64,000 bases of DNA, taken from positions 248,001 through 312,000 of the forward strand of contig CAWEZX010000011.1 of the NCBI GenBank assembly GCA_963813555.1. The letters are read 5' to 3'. The notes beneath the pieces are model-generated. The model was not told the origin of the DNA and did no database searches. It saw nothing but the letters and a program-made list of their open reading frames with translations. The stretch is from Roseiarcus sp963813555 (GTDB taxonomy: Bacteria; Pseudomonadota; Alphaproteobacteria; Rhizobiales; Beijerinckiaceae). Shown one piece after another: positions 36,658-46,124 of the stretch (its first letter is position 1; every line of letters begins with the position of its first letter). Made by a program: the position numbers and the translations under genes.

Positions 36658-37836
36658 TCAGTGCAACGGGCCCGAGGGGTTCGCCCCGAGACCAGTAAAT
36701 TCGAGCACTCCGGCCACGACCACCACCATCACCAGAGAAATCGGCAGGAACACCTTCCACCCCAAGCGCATCAACTGATCATAGCGATAGCGCGGGACGA
36801 AGGCGGTGACCATCAAGAAGCAGAAGACGACCGCCCACGCCTTTATCAGGAACCAGATCACGCCCGGTATCCATGTGAACGGCGGAAACGGCAACGGCGA
36901 CAGCCATCCGCCAAGGAAAAGGATGGTGGCCAACGCCCCCATGGTAAGCAGCGCGACGAGCTCAGTCAGGAACTGCAGCAGGAACAGCGAGGCGGAATAC
37001 TCGACCGTGTAGCCGGCGACCAGCTCCGACTCCGCCTCGGCCAAGTCGAACGGCGGCCGGTTTGTCTCGGCGAGCGCGGACACAAAAAAGACGATGAACA
37101 TCGGGAAGAGCGGCAGCCAGTACCAGCCGAACAAGCCAAACCGCGTGTCCTGGGCGCGGACGATGTCGCTCAAGTTGACCGAGCCCGCGCACAGCACCAC
37201 CGTCACGATCACGAAACCGATCGACACCTCGTAGGACACCATCTGAGCGGCTGCGCGTAGCGCCGAGAGCAGCGCATATTTCGAATTGGACGCCCACCCC
37301 GCCATGATGACGCCGTACACGCCAAGAGAGGAAACGGCGAAGAGATAGAGGAGCCCAACGTTGACGTCCGCGACCACCCATCCGTCCGAGACCGGAATCA
37401 CCGCCCACGCGGCGAAGGCGAGCACGACGGATACGAGCGGGGCCAGCAGAAACACGCCCTTGTTGGCGCTCGCCGGGATGATCGGCTCCTTGAGGATGAA
37501 CTTGAAGAAGTCCGCGAACGGCTGGAGAACGCCCCACGGGCCCACGACATTCGGGCCCCGGCGAAGTTGCACAGCGCCCCAGATCTTTCGTTGAATGTAG
37601 ATCAGCGCCGCCGTCGACAGGAGCACGCAGACAAGCAGCACCAGACTCTCGAGTATGTAGCGAAGCGCCGTCCCGACGTCGCTCGTGTGCATCCAGTGCC
37701 CGAACGCCGCGAAATGGCCGCCGCTGATCAGCCACCCCAGAAGGGCGATGACGACGACGGCGACAATGGCTGCGGCGACGCCAATTACGGCGAGGGAGGG
37801 CGACGACGACGGTCTGCTGGGGGAAGCGGTGCTCAT
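36658..37836 (-). CDS. nuoH: NADH-quinone oxidoreductase subunit H
   Basis: About 392 residues, eight-helix membrane subunit forming the quinone chamber, with IQRKIWGAVQLRRGPNVVGPWG and the acidic loop ETNRPPFDLAEAESELVAGY. Start chosen at 37836 (MSTASPSRPSSSPSLAVIG); an upstream in-frame ATG would overlap nuoG further. Confidence 0.95.
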   Translation of the reverse strand: MSTASPSRPSSSPSLAVIGVAAAIVAVVVIALLGWLISGGHFAAFGHWMHTSDVGTALRYILESLVLLVCVLLSTAALIYIQRKIWGAVQLRRGPNVVGPWGVLQPFADFFKFILKEPIIPASANKGVFLLAPLVSVVLAFAAWAVIPVSDGWVVADVNVGLLYLFAVSSLGVYGVIMAGWASNSKYALLSALRAAAQMVSYEVSIGFVIVTVVLCAGSVNLSDIVRAQDTRFGLFGWYWLPLFPMFIVFFVSALAETNRPPFDLAEAESELVAGYTVEYSASLFLLQFLTELVALLTMGALATILFLGGWLSPLPFPPFTWIPGVIWFLIKAWAVVFCFLMVTAFVPRYRYDQLMRLGWKVFLPISLVMVVVVAGVLEFTGLGANPSGPLH

Positions 37837-37841
37837 CAATG

Positions 37842-39908
37842 CTATTCCGCCGCCTCGCGCTGAACGCCCCCCCGGGCCAGAGCCGAACATTCGGCCATGA
37901 CGCGAGAGGCGCGCGCGATCGGATTGGTGAAATAGAAATCAGAGACAGCCGGGACGAACGGCGCCTTGTCCACCGCCCCGCCGAGCGCGGCGATCGAGCC
38001 GAAGACGCCGGCATCCGCCGGCGCGACCGCATCGAAGCGCACAAGCAAGGGGTAAGCGACGGCGAGCGCCGCTCGCAGTTGGGTAAGTGAATCGAACGGC
38101 AGCTTGGCGCCAAGCGGGTCCGACAGCGCACGCAGGATCGACCAATCTTCGCGCGCATCCCCGGGCGGGAACACCGCGCGCTCGGCGAACTGCGGTCGCC
38201 CTTCAGTGTTGACGTAAATGCCGGTTTTTTCGGTATAGGCCGCGCCCGGCAGGATGACATCCGCCCGATGGGCTCCACGATCGCCATGCGTGCCGACGTA
38301 GACGACGAAAGCTCCCGGTTCAATGTCGATCTCGTCCGCGCCAAGGTTGATGAGCACGTCAAGCGCATTCGCCTTGGCCATAGCTAGCGCGTCGAGACCC
38401 CCTTCGCCCGGAACGAGGCCGAGATCGAGCCCCCCAACGCGCGAGGCTACGCTGTGCAGCACATTGAAACCGTTCCACTCATCCTTCACAACCCCGGCGG
38501 CGATGGCGGCTTTCGCCAGGCTCGCCAGAACGGCGAGGCCGTCGGGCCTCGCGAAAGCGCCGGAACCCACGATCATTATTGGCTTAGCCACATCCTCTGG
38601 CGGCTTATCCCATGCCTGCGCGAGCGTCTCCGGTCCGGCGCCCAGGTGTCTGTGCCTGTAGGTTAGATCGGCCATGGGACCAATGACCCCTATGGGCGCG
38701 CCGCCCTTGAGCCAGCGTTTGCGGATGCGCGCGTTGAGGACTGGCGCCTCGAGGCGCGGGTTCGAGCCGACGATGAGAATAGCGTCGGCCTGGTCGACGC
38801 CGGCGATCGTCGAGTTGAAAAGATAGGACGCGCGGCCGAACTTCGGGTGCAGTTTCGAGCCGTCCTGACGGCAGTCGATGTTGGCCGAGCCGAGCTTGGC
38901 GAGCAGCGACTTAAGCGCGAACATTTCTTCGACGGTCGCCAAGTCGCCTACGATTGCCCCGATCCTGGTCGGAGGAGCGGCGGCAACCTTGCCGGCGATC
39001 GCGGCAAAAGCCTCCGCCCAGCTCGCTGGTCGGAGCCGGCCGTCGATACGCAAATATGGACGATCGAGCCGCTGGGCCTTCAATCCGTCGACAACGTGTC
39101 GCGTCTTGTCGGAAATCCATTCCTCGTTGATGGCGTCGTTGACGCGAGGCAGGATGCGCACAACCTCGCGACCGCGCGAATCGACCCGGATTGCGGAGCC
39201 AAGCGCGTCCATCACGTCGATCGATTCGGTCTTCGCATACTCCCACGGACGGGCGTGGAACGCGGTCGGTTTCGCGGTCAAGGCTCCGACCGGACAGAGG
39301 TCAACGACATTGCCCTGCAGCTCGGAGCTCAGCGCGTGCTCGAGATAGGAGGTAATCTCCATGTCCTCGCCGCGGCCAATAGCGCCAAGTTCCGGAACGC
39401 CCGCGACCTCTGTCACGAAACGCACACAGCGCGTGCATTGGATGCAGCGGTTCATCGAGGTCTTGACCAGCGCCCCGATATATTTGTCCTCGACGGCGCG
39501 CTTGTTCTCAGAGAAGCGGGACGAGTCGGCGCCATAGGCCATCGCCTGATCCTGCAGATCGCATTCGCCGCCCTGGTCGCAGATCGGGCAGTCAAGCGGA
39601 TGGTTGATCAGGAGAAACTCCATTATGCCTTTGCGCCCCTTGCGGGCCATTGGCGAATTGGTGAAGACCACCGGCGGCTCGCCGTTTGGCCCGGGGCGGA
39701 GATCTCTTACCCCCATCGCGCAGGAAACCGTCGGCTTGGGCGGTCCGCCTTTCACTTCGACGAGACACATGCGACAGTTGCCGGCAATCGACAGGCGTTC
39801 ATGATAGCAGAACCGCGGAATCTCGGCGCCAACCATCTCGCACGCTTGGAGCAGGGTATATTCGGCGGGAACGTCGATTTCCTTCCCGTCGATGACGATC
39901 TTGCTCAT
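37842..39908 (-). CDS. nuoG: NADH-quinone oxidoreductase subunit G
   Basis: 688 residues. The N-terminal 2Fe-2S domain (FCYHERLSIAGNCRMCLVEV) is followed by the His/Cys-ligated N5 region (HPLDCPICDQGGECDLQD) and the 4Fe-4S motif MNRCIQCTRCVRFV. The molybdopterin-oxidoreductase-like domain comes last, without evident cofactor function. The ATG overlaps a small upstream frame as ATGA. Confidence 0.96.
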   Translation of the reverse strand: MSKIVIDGKEIDVPAEYTLLQACEMVGAEIPRFCYHERLSIAGNCRMCLVEVKGGPPKPTVSCAMGVRDLRPGPNGEPPVVFTNSPMARKGRKGIMEFLLINHPLDCPICDQGGECDLQDQAMAYGADSSRFSENKRAVEDKYIGALVKTSMNRCIQCTRCVRFVTEVAGVPELGAIGRGEDMEITSYLEHALSSELQGNVVDLCPVGALTAKPTAFHARPWEYAKTESIDVMDALGSAIRVDSRGREVVRILPRVNDAINEEWISDKTRHVVDGLKAQRLDRPYLRIDGRLRPASWAEAFAAIAGKVAAAPPTRIGAIVGDLATVEEMFALKSLLAKLGSANIDCRQDGSKLHPKFGRASYLFNSTIAGVDQADAILIVGSNPRLEAPVLNARIRKRWLKGGAPIGVIGPMADLTYRHRHLGAGPETLAQAWDKPPEDVAKPIMIVGSGAFARPDGLAVLASLAKAAIAAGVVKDEWNGFNVLHSVASRVGGLDLGLVPGEGGLDALAMAKANALDVLINLGADEIDIEPGAFVVYVGTHGDRGAHRADVILPGAAYTEKTGIYVNTEGRPQFAERAVFPPGDAREDWSILRALSDPLGAKLPFDSLTQLRAALAVAYPLLVRFDAVAPADAGVFGSIAALGGAVDKAPFVPAVSDFYFTNPIARASRVMAECSALARGGVQREAAE

Positions 39909-40090
39909 GCGCGGTTCGCCCCATGGCCGGCGCGCAAATGGGCGAGCATGCGAGTGACCAGGATGCGGTCAATGGTCATCCCATCGGCGCTCGCGGACGT
40001 GATCGGCCCCCCCCAGAGATTGCCTCCGACTCGCGCTCTTACCCGCATTTCCGGCTCATCCACAACTTGATATACGCGAGGTGGCTCCAT
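39905..40090 (-). CDS. Possible small ORF coupled to nuoG
   Basis: 61 codons (from the first ATG; an internal ATG at 40048 gives 47) ending in GHGANRA, with its TGA overlapping the nuoG ATG. It overlaps the 3' end of the DUF3291 gene when the first ATG is used. No family is recognised. The exact ATGA overlap is the only argument for translation, and it may be chance. Confidence 0.25.
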   Translation of the reverse strand: MEPPRVYQVVDEPEMRVRARVGGNLWGGPITSASADGMTIDRILVTRMLAHLRAGHGANRA

Positions 40091-40506
40091 CCGAAGGCGA
40101 AATCGCCATCGCCGTTCCGCGTGAGATGCTCAAGCCGAGCCATCGCCTCTTCCACGTCTGGAATATGCCCGGCAGGTATCGGCCACATGACGAAATGCGG
40201 CGCCCCGTACTTTTCGAACCAGTCGCCCTTGCGGTTGTAGAACTGCTTGTGAACTGTCGCCCAGACGAAACGCTCCAGCGCTTCGACGCTCTCCCACACC
40301 GACAGGTTGACCGCCATGGTCGGGTCGCTCTCCGGACGGATGGCGGTGGCGTTGTTGCTCTCGTCCTTGAGGCGCCACACGAATCCTTCGCTGCGCTCCG
40401 CGAGAGCGTTGATGCGATCGAGGTTCATCATGAACGCCGCCATGCGCGGATCGTCCGTCGGGAAGCGAAACCGGCCGATGTTGAGCTGAGCGATGTGACT
40501 CGTCAT
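40039..40506 (-). CDS. DUF3291 domain-containing protein within the nuo operon
   Basis: 155 residues matching what I know of DUF3291: HIAQLNIGRFRFPTDDPRM at the start, then MAVNLSVWESVEALERFVW, HKQFYNRKGDWFEKYG and HFVMWPIPAGHIPDVEEA. The family has an antibiotic-biosynthesis-monooxygenase-like (dimeric alpha-beta barrel) look; its role is unknown. It stands 3 bases downstream of nuoF and upstream of nuoG on the same strand, so it must be transcribed with complex I. That position is not part of the standard nuo order. Confidence 0.82.
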   Translation of the reverse strand: MTSHIAQLNIGRFRFPTDDPRMAAFMMNLDRINALAERSEGFVWRLKDESNNATAIRPESDPTMAVNLSVWESVEALERFVWATVHKQFYNRKGDWFEKYGAPHFVMWPIPAGHIPDVEEAMARLEHLTRNGDGDFAFGWSHLAYIKLWMSRKCG

Positions 40507-40509
40507 GCC

Positions 40510-41814
40510 TTACTCCGCCGCTGCTCGCATCGGCTCGGCAGCCGGATTAGCCGCATATTGGTCGATGCGCCTTTCGATCTCGGGACGGAAATGCGCGATG
40601 AGCCCCTGGATCGGCCAGGCCGCGGCATCGCCAAGCGCGCAGATCGTGTGCCCTTCGACCTGCTTCGTGACGTCGAGCAGCATGTCGATCTCGCGCTTTT
40701 GCGCGCGGCCCTGAACCATGCGCTCCATCACGCGCCACATCCATCCCGCCCCCTCGCGGCATGGCGTGCACTGGCCGCAGCTCTCGTGCTTGTAGAAATA
40801 CGACAAACGCGCAATCGCGCGGATAATGTCGGTCGACTTGTCCATCACGATGACCGCGGCCGTGCCCAGGCCGGACTTGAGCTTGGCGAGCGAGTCGAAG
40901 TCCATCGGACAATCAAGGACTAAATCCGCGGGCAGCAATCGAACCGACGCTCCGCCGGGAATGACGGCGAGCAGATTGTCCCAACCGCCGCGCACGCCGC
41001 CGCAGTGCTTGTCGATCAGCTCACGGAACGGGATCGACATCGCTTCCTCGACATTGCACGGCGCGTTGACATGACCTGAGATGCTGAAGACCTTGGTGCC
41101 GAAATTGTTCGGAGCCCCGAAACTCGTGAACCACGACGCGCCACGCCTGAGGATGGTCGGCGCCACGGCGATCGACTCGACGTTGTTGACCGTCGTCGGA
41201 CAGCCATAAAGCCCCATACCCGCCGGAAAGGGCGGCTTCATGCGCGGCATACCCTTCTTACCCTCGAGCGATTCGAGCATCGCCGTCTCTTCGCCGCAGA
41301 TATAGGCCCCGGCGCCATGATGGACGTAAAGATCGAACGGCCAGCCGTGAATATTGTCCTTGCCAATCAGCCGAGCCTCATAGGCCTCCTCGACCGCGCC
41401 CTCGAGATGTTCGCGCTCCAGGATGAATTCGCCGCGCACGTAGATATAGGCCGCGTGCGCGCCCATGGCGAACGAGGCAAGCAGCGCACCCTCGACCAGC
41501 GTGTGCGGATCATTGCGCATGATCTCGCGGTCCTTGCAGGTCCCCGGCTCGGATTCGTCAGCGTTGATGGCCAGGTAGTGCGGGCGCTTGGGATCGATGC
41601 TCTTTGGCATGAACGACCATTTGAGGCCGGTCGGGAAGCCCGCGCCCCCGCGACCGCGCAGGCCGGAGGCCTTCATTTCGGCGATGATCCAGTCACGCCC
41701 TTTGTCGATGATCGCCTTGGTCCCATCCCAATTGCCTCGCGCCCGCGCGCCCTTGAGGCCGCGATCGCCAAACCCGTAGAGATTGGTGAAGATGCGATCC
41801 TTGTCTTCCAGCAT
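40510..41814 (-). CDS. nuoF: NADH-quinone oxidoreductase subunit F
   Basis: 434 residues, the NADH- and FMN-binding subunit. It shows the NADH/FMN region GLRGRGGAGFPTGLKWSFMP, the FMN region YICGEETAMLESLEGK and the N3 4Fe-4S motif ESCGQCTPCREG with a later Cys. The start is 3 bases after the nuoE stop. Confidence 0.96.
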   Translation of the reverse strand: MLEDKDRIFTNLYGFGDRGLKGARARGNWDGTKAIIDKGRDWIIAEMKASGLRGRGGAGFPTGLKWSFMPKSIDPKRPHYLAINADESEPGTCKDREIMRNDPHTLVEGALLASFAMGAHAAYIYVRGEFILEREHLEGAVEEAYEARLIGKDNIHGWPFDLYVHHGAGAYICGEETAMLESLEGKKGMPRMKPPFPAGMGLYGCPTTVNNVESIAVAPTILRRGASWFTSFGAPNNFGTKVFSISGHVNAPCNVEEAMSIPFRELIDKHCGGVRGGWDNLLAVIPGGASVRLLPADLVLDCPMDFDSLAKLKSGLGTAAVIVMDKSTDIIRAIARLSYFYKHESCGQCTPCREGAGWMWRVMERMVQGRAQKREIDMLLDVTKQVEGHTICALGDAAAWPIQGLIAHFRPEIERRIDQYAANPAAEPMRAAAE

Positions 41815-41817
41815 CGC

Positions 41818-42888
41818 TCAGTTCTCGATCTTCCCGGTCGGAAGGCGTGGGTGGGTTTGCTCGACCGTGGGTCCGCTGCCGCCCGCGGCGAGTTTGGCCG
41901 CCTGGGCCACCCACTGCTCACGATCGATGCGGCCGGGAAACGAAAGATAGGTTCCGACCCACCGAATCTCGCTTCTGACCCACGCGGCGATCTGATCAAA
42001 ATGATAGACCCCAAGGTCGTGCAGGCGTTTCTCATTGATCGGACCCACGCCCTTGATCCGCTGCAGATCGTCGGGACCGCCCCCGCGCGGGGCCTCGAGG
42101 GCGAGGGGCCGAGTGCCGACCGCGTCGGCCTTTTGCCGAGCCGTAGCGTCCGCCGGCAGGGTCGCCAGCGTTGCGTTGATGTGGGCGGCCTCCGCCTCGG
42201 AGTGAGCCTCCGCAGCCGCCTCGTCGAGAGGAACCGGCGGCTGATCATTTGCAGGCGTGAGCGCATGCGGCGCGCCACGCCCGTCGACGCCGTAGAGCGT
42301 CATCAGCGCAGTTAAACCTCCGACCGGCTCGGACGAGACACGTCCGATTTGCGAGCCAGTCTTGACCGGCCGACCCATCGCAAGATCGTCAAGAAGCCTC
42401 GCGAAACTCTCCGGCGTCAGGTCCTCGTAATAGTCGTCATTGATCTGGACCATGGGCGCGTTGCAACAAGCGCCGAGGCATTCGACCTCGATCCAGGAGA
42501 ACAGACCGTCCGAGGTCACATGGCCCTGCTCGCCGATGCGCTTGTGGCAGACCGCCTTGATGTCATCTGAGCCGCACAGCATACACGGCGTGGTGCCGCA
42601 GACTTGCACGTAGTGGCGCCCGACCGGCGCCAGATTGAACATCGTGTAGAAGGTCGCGACCTCGAGCGCTCGGATGTTCGGCAAATCGAGCATCGCTGCG
42701 ACTTTTTCGATAGCGACCCGGGGAAGCCAGTATCCATTTTGCTTCTGCGCGCGCCACAACAGCGCGAGCACCGCCGACGCCTGCCGGCCGGGAGGATATT
42801 TCGCTATTTCCCGCTCCGCCCACGCCATGTTCTCGGGCGTGAACTCGAAGCTTGTCGGTTGCTCGTCAGCGAGGCGGCGGACGGACAT
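41818..42888 (-). CDS. nuoE: NADH-quinone oxidoreductase subunit E with C-terminal helix-hairpin-helix extension
   Basis: 356 residues, about twice the size of E. coli NuoE. The first 180 residues are the thioredoxin-like 2Fe-2S subunit (VCGTTPCMLCG and ECLGACCNAPMV). After a low-complexity Ala/Glu linker, the last 90 residues hold DDLQRIKGVGPINEKRLHDLG, a helix-hairpin-helix-like unit, and WVGTYLSFPGRIDREQW. Long NuoE forms of this kind are known in rhizobia. The extension's job in complex I is not established. Confidence 0.93.
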   Translation of the reverse strand: MSVRRLADEQPTSFEFTPENMAWAEREIAKYPPGRQASAVLALLWRAQKQNGYWLPRVAIEKVAAMLDLPNIRALEVATFYTMFNLAPVGRHYVQVCGTTPCMLCGSDDIKAVCHKRIGEQGHVTSDGLFSWIEVECLGACCNAPMVQINDDYYEDLTPESFARLLDDLAMGRPVKTGSQIGRVSSEPVGGLTALMTLYGVDGRGAPHALTPANDQPPVPLDEAAAEAHSEAEAAHINATLATLPADATARQKADAVGTRPLALEAPRGGGPDDLQRIKGVGPINEKRLHDLGVYHFDQIAAWVRSEIRWVGTYLSFPGRIDREQWVAQAAKLAAGGSGPTVEQTHPRLPTGKIEN

Positions 42889-42943
42889 CGGTCAAACGTT
42901 CCTCGAATGCGGCGTCATACTGAAGCGCGCCCGCCGACCGCGA

Positions 42944-44134
42944 TCACCGGTCGACCTCCCCGAACACGATGTCGAGCGAACCGAGAATGGCGCAGATGTC
43001 GGCCAACATGTGCTTGCGGCAGAGGAAATCCATCGCCTGCAGATGCGCGAAGCCGGGCGCGCGAAGTTTGATGCGATAGGGCTTGTTGGAGCCGTCGGAC
43101 ACGAGATAGACACCGAACTCGCCCTTGGGCGCCTCGACCGCTGCATAGACCTCGCCTGCAGGGACCTTGTAGCCCTCGGTATAGAGCTTGAAGTGATGGA
43201 TCAGCGCCTCCATCGACCTCTTCATCTCAGCCCGCCGAGGCGGCGCGACCTTGCCGTCGTCGGTCTTGACCGGCCCCTCGCCGCCAACCGAGTTCAGCTT
43301 CTCGCAGCACTGCCGCATGATCTTGGTCGACTGGCGCATTTCCTCCATGCGGATCAGATAGCGATCGTAGCAGTCGCCGTTCTTGCCGACGGGAATGTCG
43401 AAGTCCATTTCCTCGTAGCATTCATAGGGCTGCGCCTTGCGCAAGTCCCACGCCGCGCCCGAGCCGCGCACCATCACCCCCGAGAAGCCCCAGGCCCAGG
43501 CGTCCGCCAGTTTGACGACGCCGATGTCGACATTGCGCTGCTTGAAAATGCGGTTTCCCGTGAGCAGGACCTCCAGATCGTCGCAGACTTTCAGGAAGTG
43601 ATCGCAGAAGGCGTAGATGTCGTCGACGAGTTTGCGCGGCACGTCCTGGTGCACGCCGCCGGGCCGGAAGTAGGCCGCATGCATGCGCGAGCCGCTGGCG
43701 CGCTCGTAGAACACCATCAGCTTCTCGCGCTCTTCGAACCCCCAGAGGATCGGCGACAGCGCGCCGACGTCGGTCGCCTGCGTGGTGACCTGGAGCATAT
43801 GCGACAGGATGCGGCCGATCTCGCAATAGAGCACGCGGATGAGCTGCGCCCGGCGCGGAACGGAAATGCCTAAGAGCCGCTCGACCGCCATCGCATACGC
43901 GTGCTCCTGATTCATCGGCGCGACATAGTCTAGCCGATCGAGATAGGGCACATTCTGCAGGTAAGTGCGCGCCTCCATGAGTTTTTCGGTGCCACGATGC
44001 AGGAGTCCGATATGGGGGTCGACCCGTTCGACTACCTCGCCATCGAGCTCGAGTACAAGCCGCAGCACGCCATGCGCCGCAGGATGCTGCGGCCCGAAAT
44101 TGATCGAGAAGTTGCGAAGGCTCTGCTCGTTCAT
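42944..44134 (-). CDS. nuoD: NADH-quinone oxidoreductase subunit D
   Basis: About 396 residues from MNEQSLRNFSINFGPQHPAA. It carries HGVLRLVLELDGE, HIGLLHRGTEKL and the C-terminal DIVFGEVDR typical of the quinone-site 49-kDa subunit. The ATG at 44134 matches the family N-terminus better than the frame's first ATG at 44149. Confidence 0.96.
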   Translation of the reverse strand: MNEQSLRNFSINFGPQHPAAHGVLRLVLELDGEVVERVDPHIGLLHRGTEKLMEARTYLQNVPYLDRLDYVAPMNQEHAYAMAVERLLGISVPRRAQLIRVLYCEIGRILSHMLQVTTQATDVGALSPILWGFEEREKLMVFYERASGSRMHAAYFRPGGVHQDVPRKLVDDIYAFCDHFLKVCDDLEVLLTGNRIFKQRNVDIGVVKLADAWAWGFSGVMVRGSGAAWDLRKAQPYECYEEMDFDIPVGKNGDCYDRYLIRMEEMRQSTKIMRQCCEKLNSVGGEGPVKTDDGKVAPPRRAEMKRSMEALIHHFKLYTEGYKVPAGEVYAAVEAPKGEFGVYLVSDGSNKPYRIKLRAPGFAHLQAMDFLCRKHMLADICAILGSLDIVFGEVDR

Positions 44135-44152
44135 GACCCGACTGCCCACTGC

Positions 44153-44761
44153 CTACTGCCGACCGCCATCTTTCGCCTTCTCATCCCCCGGCAGCGGCGG
44201 GCCCTCCCACGGGCTCAGGAAATCGAACTGACGAAATTCCTGATTGAGCCGCACCGGGTCGTAGCGCACACGCTTTTCCGCGTCGTCGTAGCGCACCTCA
44301 ACGAAACCGGTCATCGGGAAGTCCTTGCGCAGCGGGTGACCCTCGAAGCCGTAGTCGGTCAGGATCCGCCGCAAGTCCGGATGGCCGTCGAACACCACGC
44401 CGAAAAGGTCGTAAATCTCGCGCTCGAACCAGTCAGCGCCAGGATAGACAGCGGTCGCGCTCATGACCGGAGTTTCCTCGTCGGTTGCGACCTTGACCCG
44501 GACCCGCTGGTTCAGCTTCGGCGAAAGCAGATGATAAACGACGTCGAAGCGCTTCTCGCGCTGTGGATAATCAACGCCCGAAATATCGATGATCGAAACA
44601 AACTGGGCCGCAGGATCGTCTCGAAGGAATTGGAGCGTTTCAACGATGCGCGCCGGATCGACAGTCAACGTCAGCTCGCCAAACGCGAAGTCGGATTCGA
44701 CCACCGCGCCGGGCGACACGGCGGCGAGTTTCGCCCCTATGGCTTGCAGTTGGTCGTCCAT
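44153..44761 (-). CDS. nuoC: NADH-quinone oxidoreductase subunit C
   Basis: 202 residues of the 30-kDa subunit family with YPGADWFEREIYDLFGVVFDGHP (shown in part: WFEREIYDLFG), LRRILTDYGFEGHPLRKDFP and the C-terminal PWEGPPLPGDE. Between nuoB and nuoD in the operon. Confidence 0.96.
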   Translation of the reverse strand: MDDQLQAIGAKLAAVSPGAVVESDFAFGELTLTVDPARIVETLQFLRDDPAAQFVSIIDISGVDYPQREKRFDVVYHLLSPKLNQRVRVKVATDEETPVMSATAVYPGADWFEREIYDLFGVVFDGHPDLRRILTDYGFEGHPLRKDFPMTGFVEVRYDDAEKRVRYDPVRLNQEFRQFDFLSPWEGPPLPGDEKAKDGGRQ

Positions 44762-44790
44762 TCGCTGAGCCTGGCCCTTCCCGCGTGCCC

Positions 44791-45366
44791 TTAACGTTCT
44801 ATGGTCCCAGTGCGACGGATTTTCTTCTGCAGCATCAGCACGCCGTAGAGCAGCGCCTCGGCGGTGGGTGGACAGCCCGGCACATAGATATCAACGGGCA
44901 CGATGCGGTCGCAGCCGCGCACAACTGAATAGGAATAGTGGTAGTAGCCGCCGCCGTTGGCGCAGGAGCCCATCGAGATGACATAGCGTGGCTCCGGCAT
45001 CTGGTCGTAAACCTTCCGCAGAGCCGGCGCCATCTTGTTGGTCAGCGTCCCAGCGACGATCATCACATCGGACTGGCGAGGGCTCGCTCGCGGCGCAAAG
45101 CCGAAGCGCTCGATATCGAACCGCGGCATCGAGACCTGCATCATCTCGACGGCGCAGCAGGCAAGCCCGAAAGTCATCCACATCAGCGAGCCGGTGCGCG
45201 CCCATTGGATGAGGTCGTCAGTGGTCGTGACGAGAAAGCCCTTGTCGGCAAGTTCGTCGCTTATCGAGCCGTAGTACCGGTCCTCGGGTCGGAGCGGCTT
45301 GCCGGTCAGCGGATTGAGAAGGTCGGTCGAGCCAAGCGCGACCGATGGGCTAGCGCTTAGTCCCAT
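44791..45366 (-). CDS. nuoB: NADH-quinone oxidoreductase subunit B
   Basis: About 191 residues. It carries the N2 4Fe-4S ligands: adjacent Cys in FGLACCAVEMM, then SCANGGGYYHYSY and VPGCPPTAEALLYG. Start chosen at 45366 (MGLSASPSVALG), overlapping the nuoA stop by 10 bases. Confidence 0.96.
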   Translation of the reverse strand: MGLSASPSVALGSTDLLNPLTGKPLRPEDRYYGSISDELADKGFLVTTTDDLIQWARTGSLMWMTFGLACCAVEMMQVSMPRFDIERFGFAPRASPRQSDVMIVAGTLTNKMAPALRKVYDQMPEPRYVISMGSCANGGGYYHYSYSVVRGCDRIVPVDIYVPGCPPTAEALLYGVLMLQKKIRRTGTIER

Positions 45367-45722
45367 TCCAGCGCTCCTTTGTTCCACTCGTACACAAATC
45401 CAATGGTTAGCACCGCCAGAAAGATCATCATTGACCAGAATCCCAGCGCGCCGAGGTCGTGGAAGACGATCGCCCAGGGAAATAGGAATGCGACTTCAAG
45501 ATCGAAAATGATGAACAGGAGCGAGACCAGATAGAAGCGCGCGTCGAAGCGCATTCGGGCATCGTCAAACGGAGGAAAACCACACTCGTACGGCGAAAGC
45601 TTTTCGGTATCGGGCGCCCGGTATGCGACGAGAAATGGCGCGATCAGCAACGCTCCGCTTATGAGGGCGGCGACGATTATGAATACGACCAACGGCATGT
45701 AATCGGAAATAAGGCTAGGCAT
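45357..45722 (-). CDS. nuoA: NADH-quinone oxidoreductase subunit A
   Basis: 121 residues, three helices, with the conserved loop KLSPYECGFPPFDDARMRFD and FLVSLLFIIFDLEVAFLFPW-type second helix (read here as YLVSLLFIIFDLEVAFLFPW). First gene of the fourteen-gene operon; the promoter should lie in the 207 bases up to tRNA-Asp. Start at 45722 (MPSLISDYMPLVVF) chosen over the first in-frame ATG at 45770. Confidence 0.95.
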   Translation of the reverse strand: MPSLISDYMPLVVFIIVAALISGALLIAPFLVAYRAPDTEKLSPYECGFPPFDDARMRFDARFYLVSLLFIIFDLEVAFLFPWAIVFHDLGALGFWSMMIFLAVLTIGFVYEWNKGALEWD

Positions 45723-45929
45723 GGCCTCGCTCTCCAGATTATCGCGCGCGCACCTAGCATGCGGCCGCAACGGCGGGCGCCTCGCGCCTGTCCTTCAAGG
45801 CGTATCGCAGCGCAGCGAAGCATGCAAGGCGAAAGGCTTCGATTCGCCCTTCGACTGGACAGGCGGCGCGACCCAAGGCGAGCCCAACCCGTTGGCCGAG
45901 ACTAAGCGATTGATAGAAAAGCGAGAAGA

Positions 45930-46006
<77 letters not shown>

Positions 46007-46124
46007 GCGGGAGGGCGACCGGATAAGCCAGGCTCGCTTCCAAGTCAAGGATCGCATGCGGCCGCAAGACCCCAAAGCGGACCAGTTTCGGCTCATTGTT
46101 TGGGTTGGGCCACGCGCCTACAGT

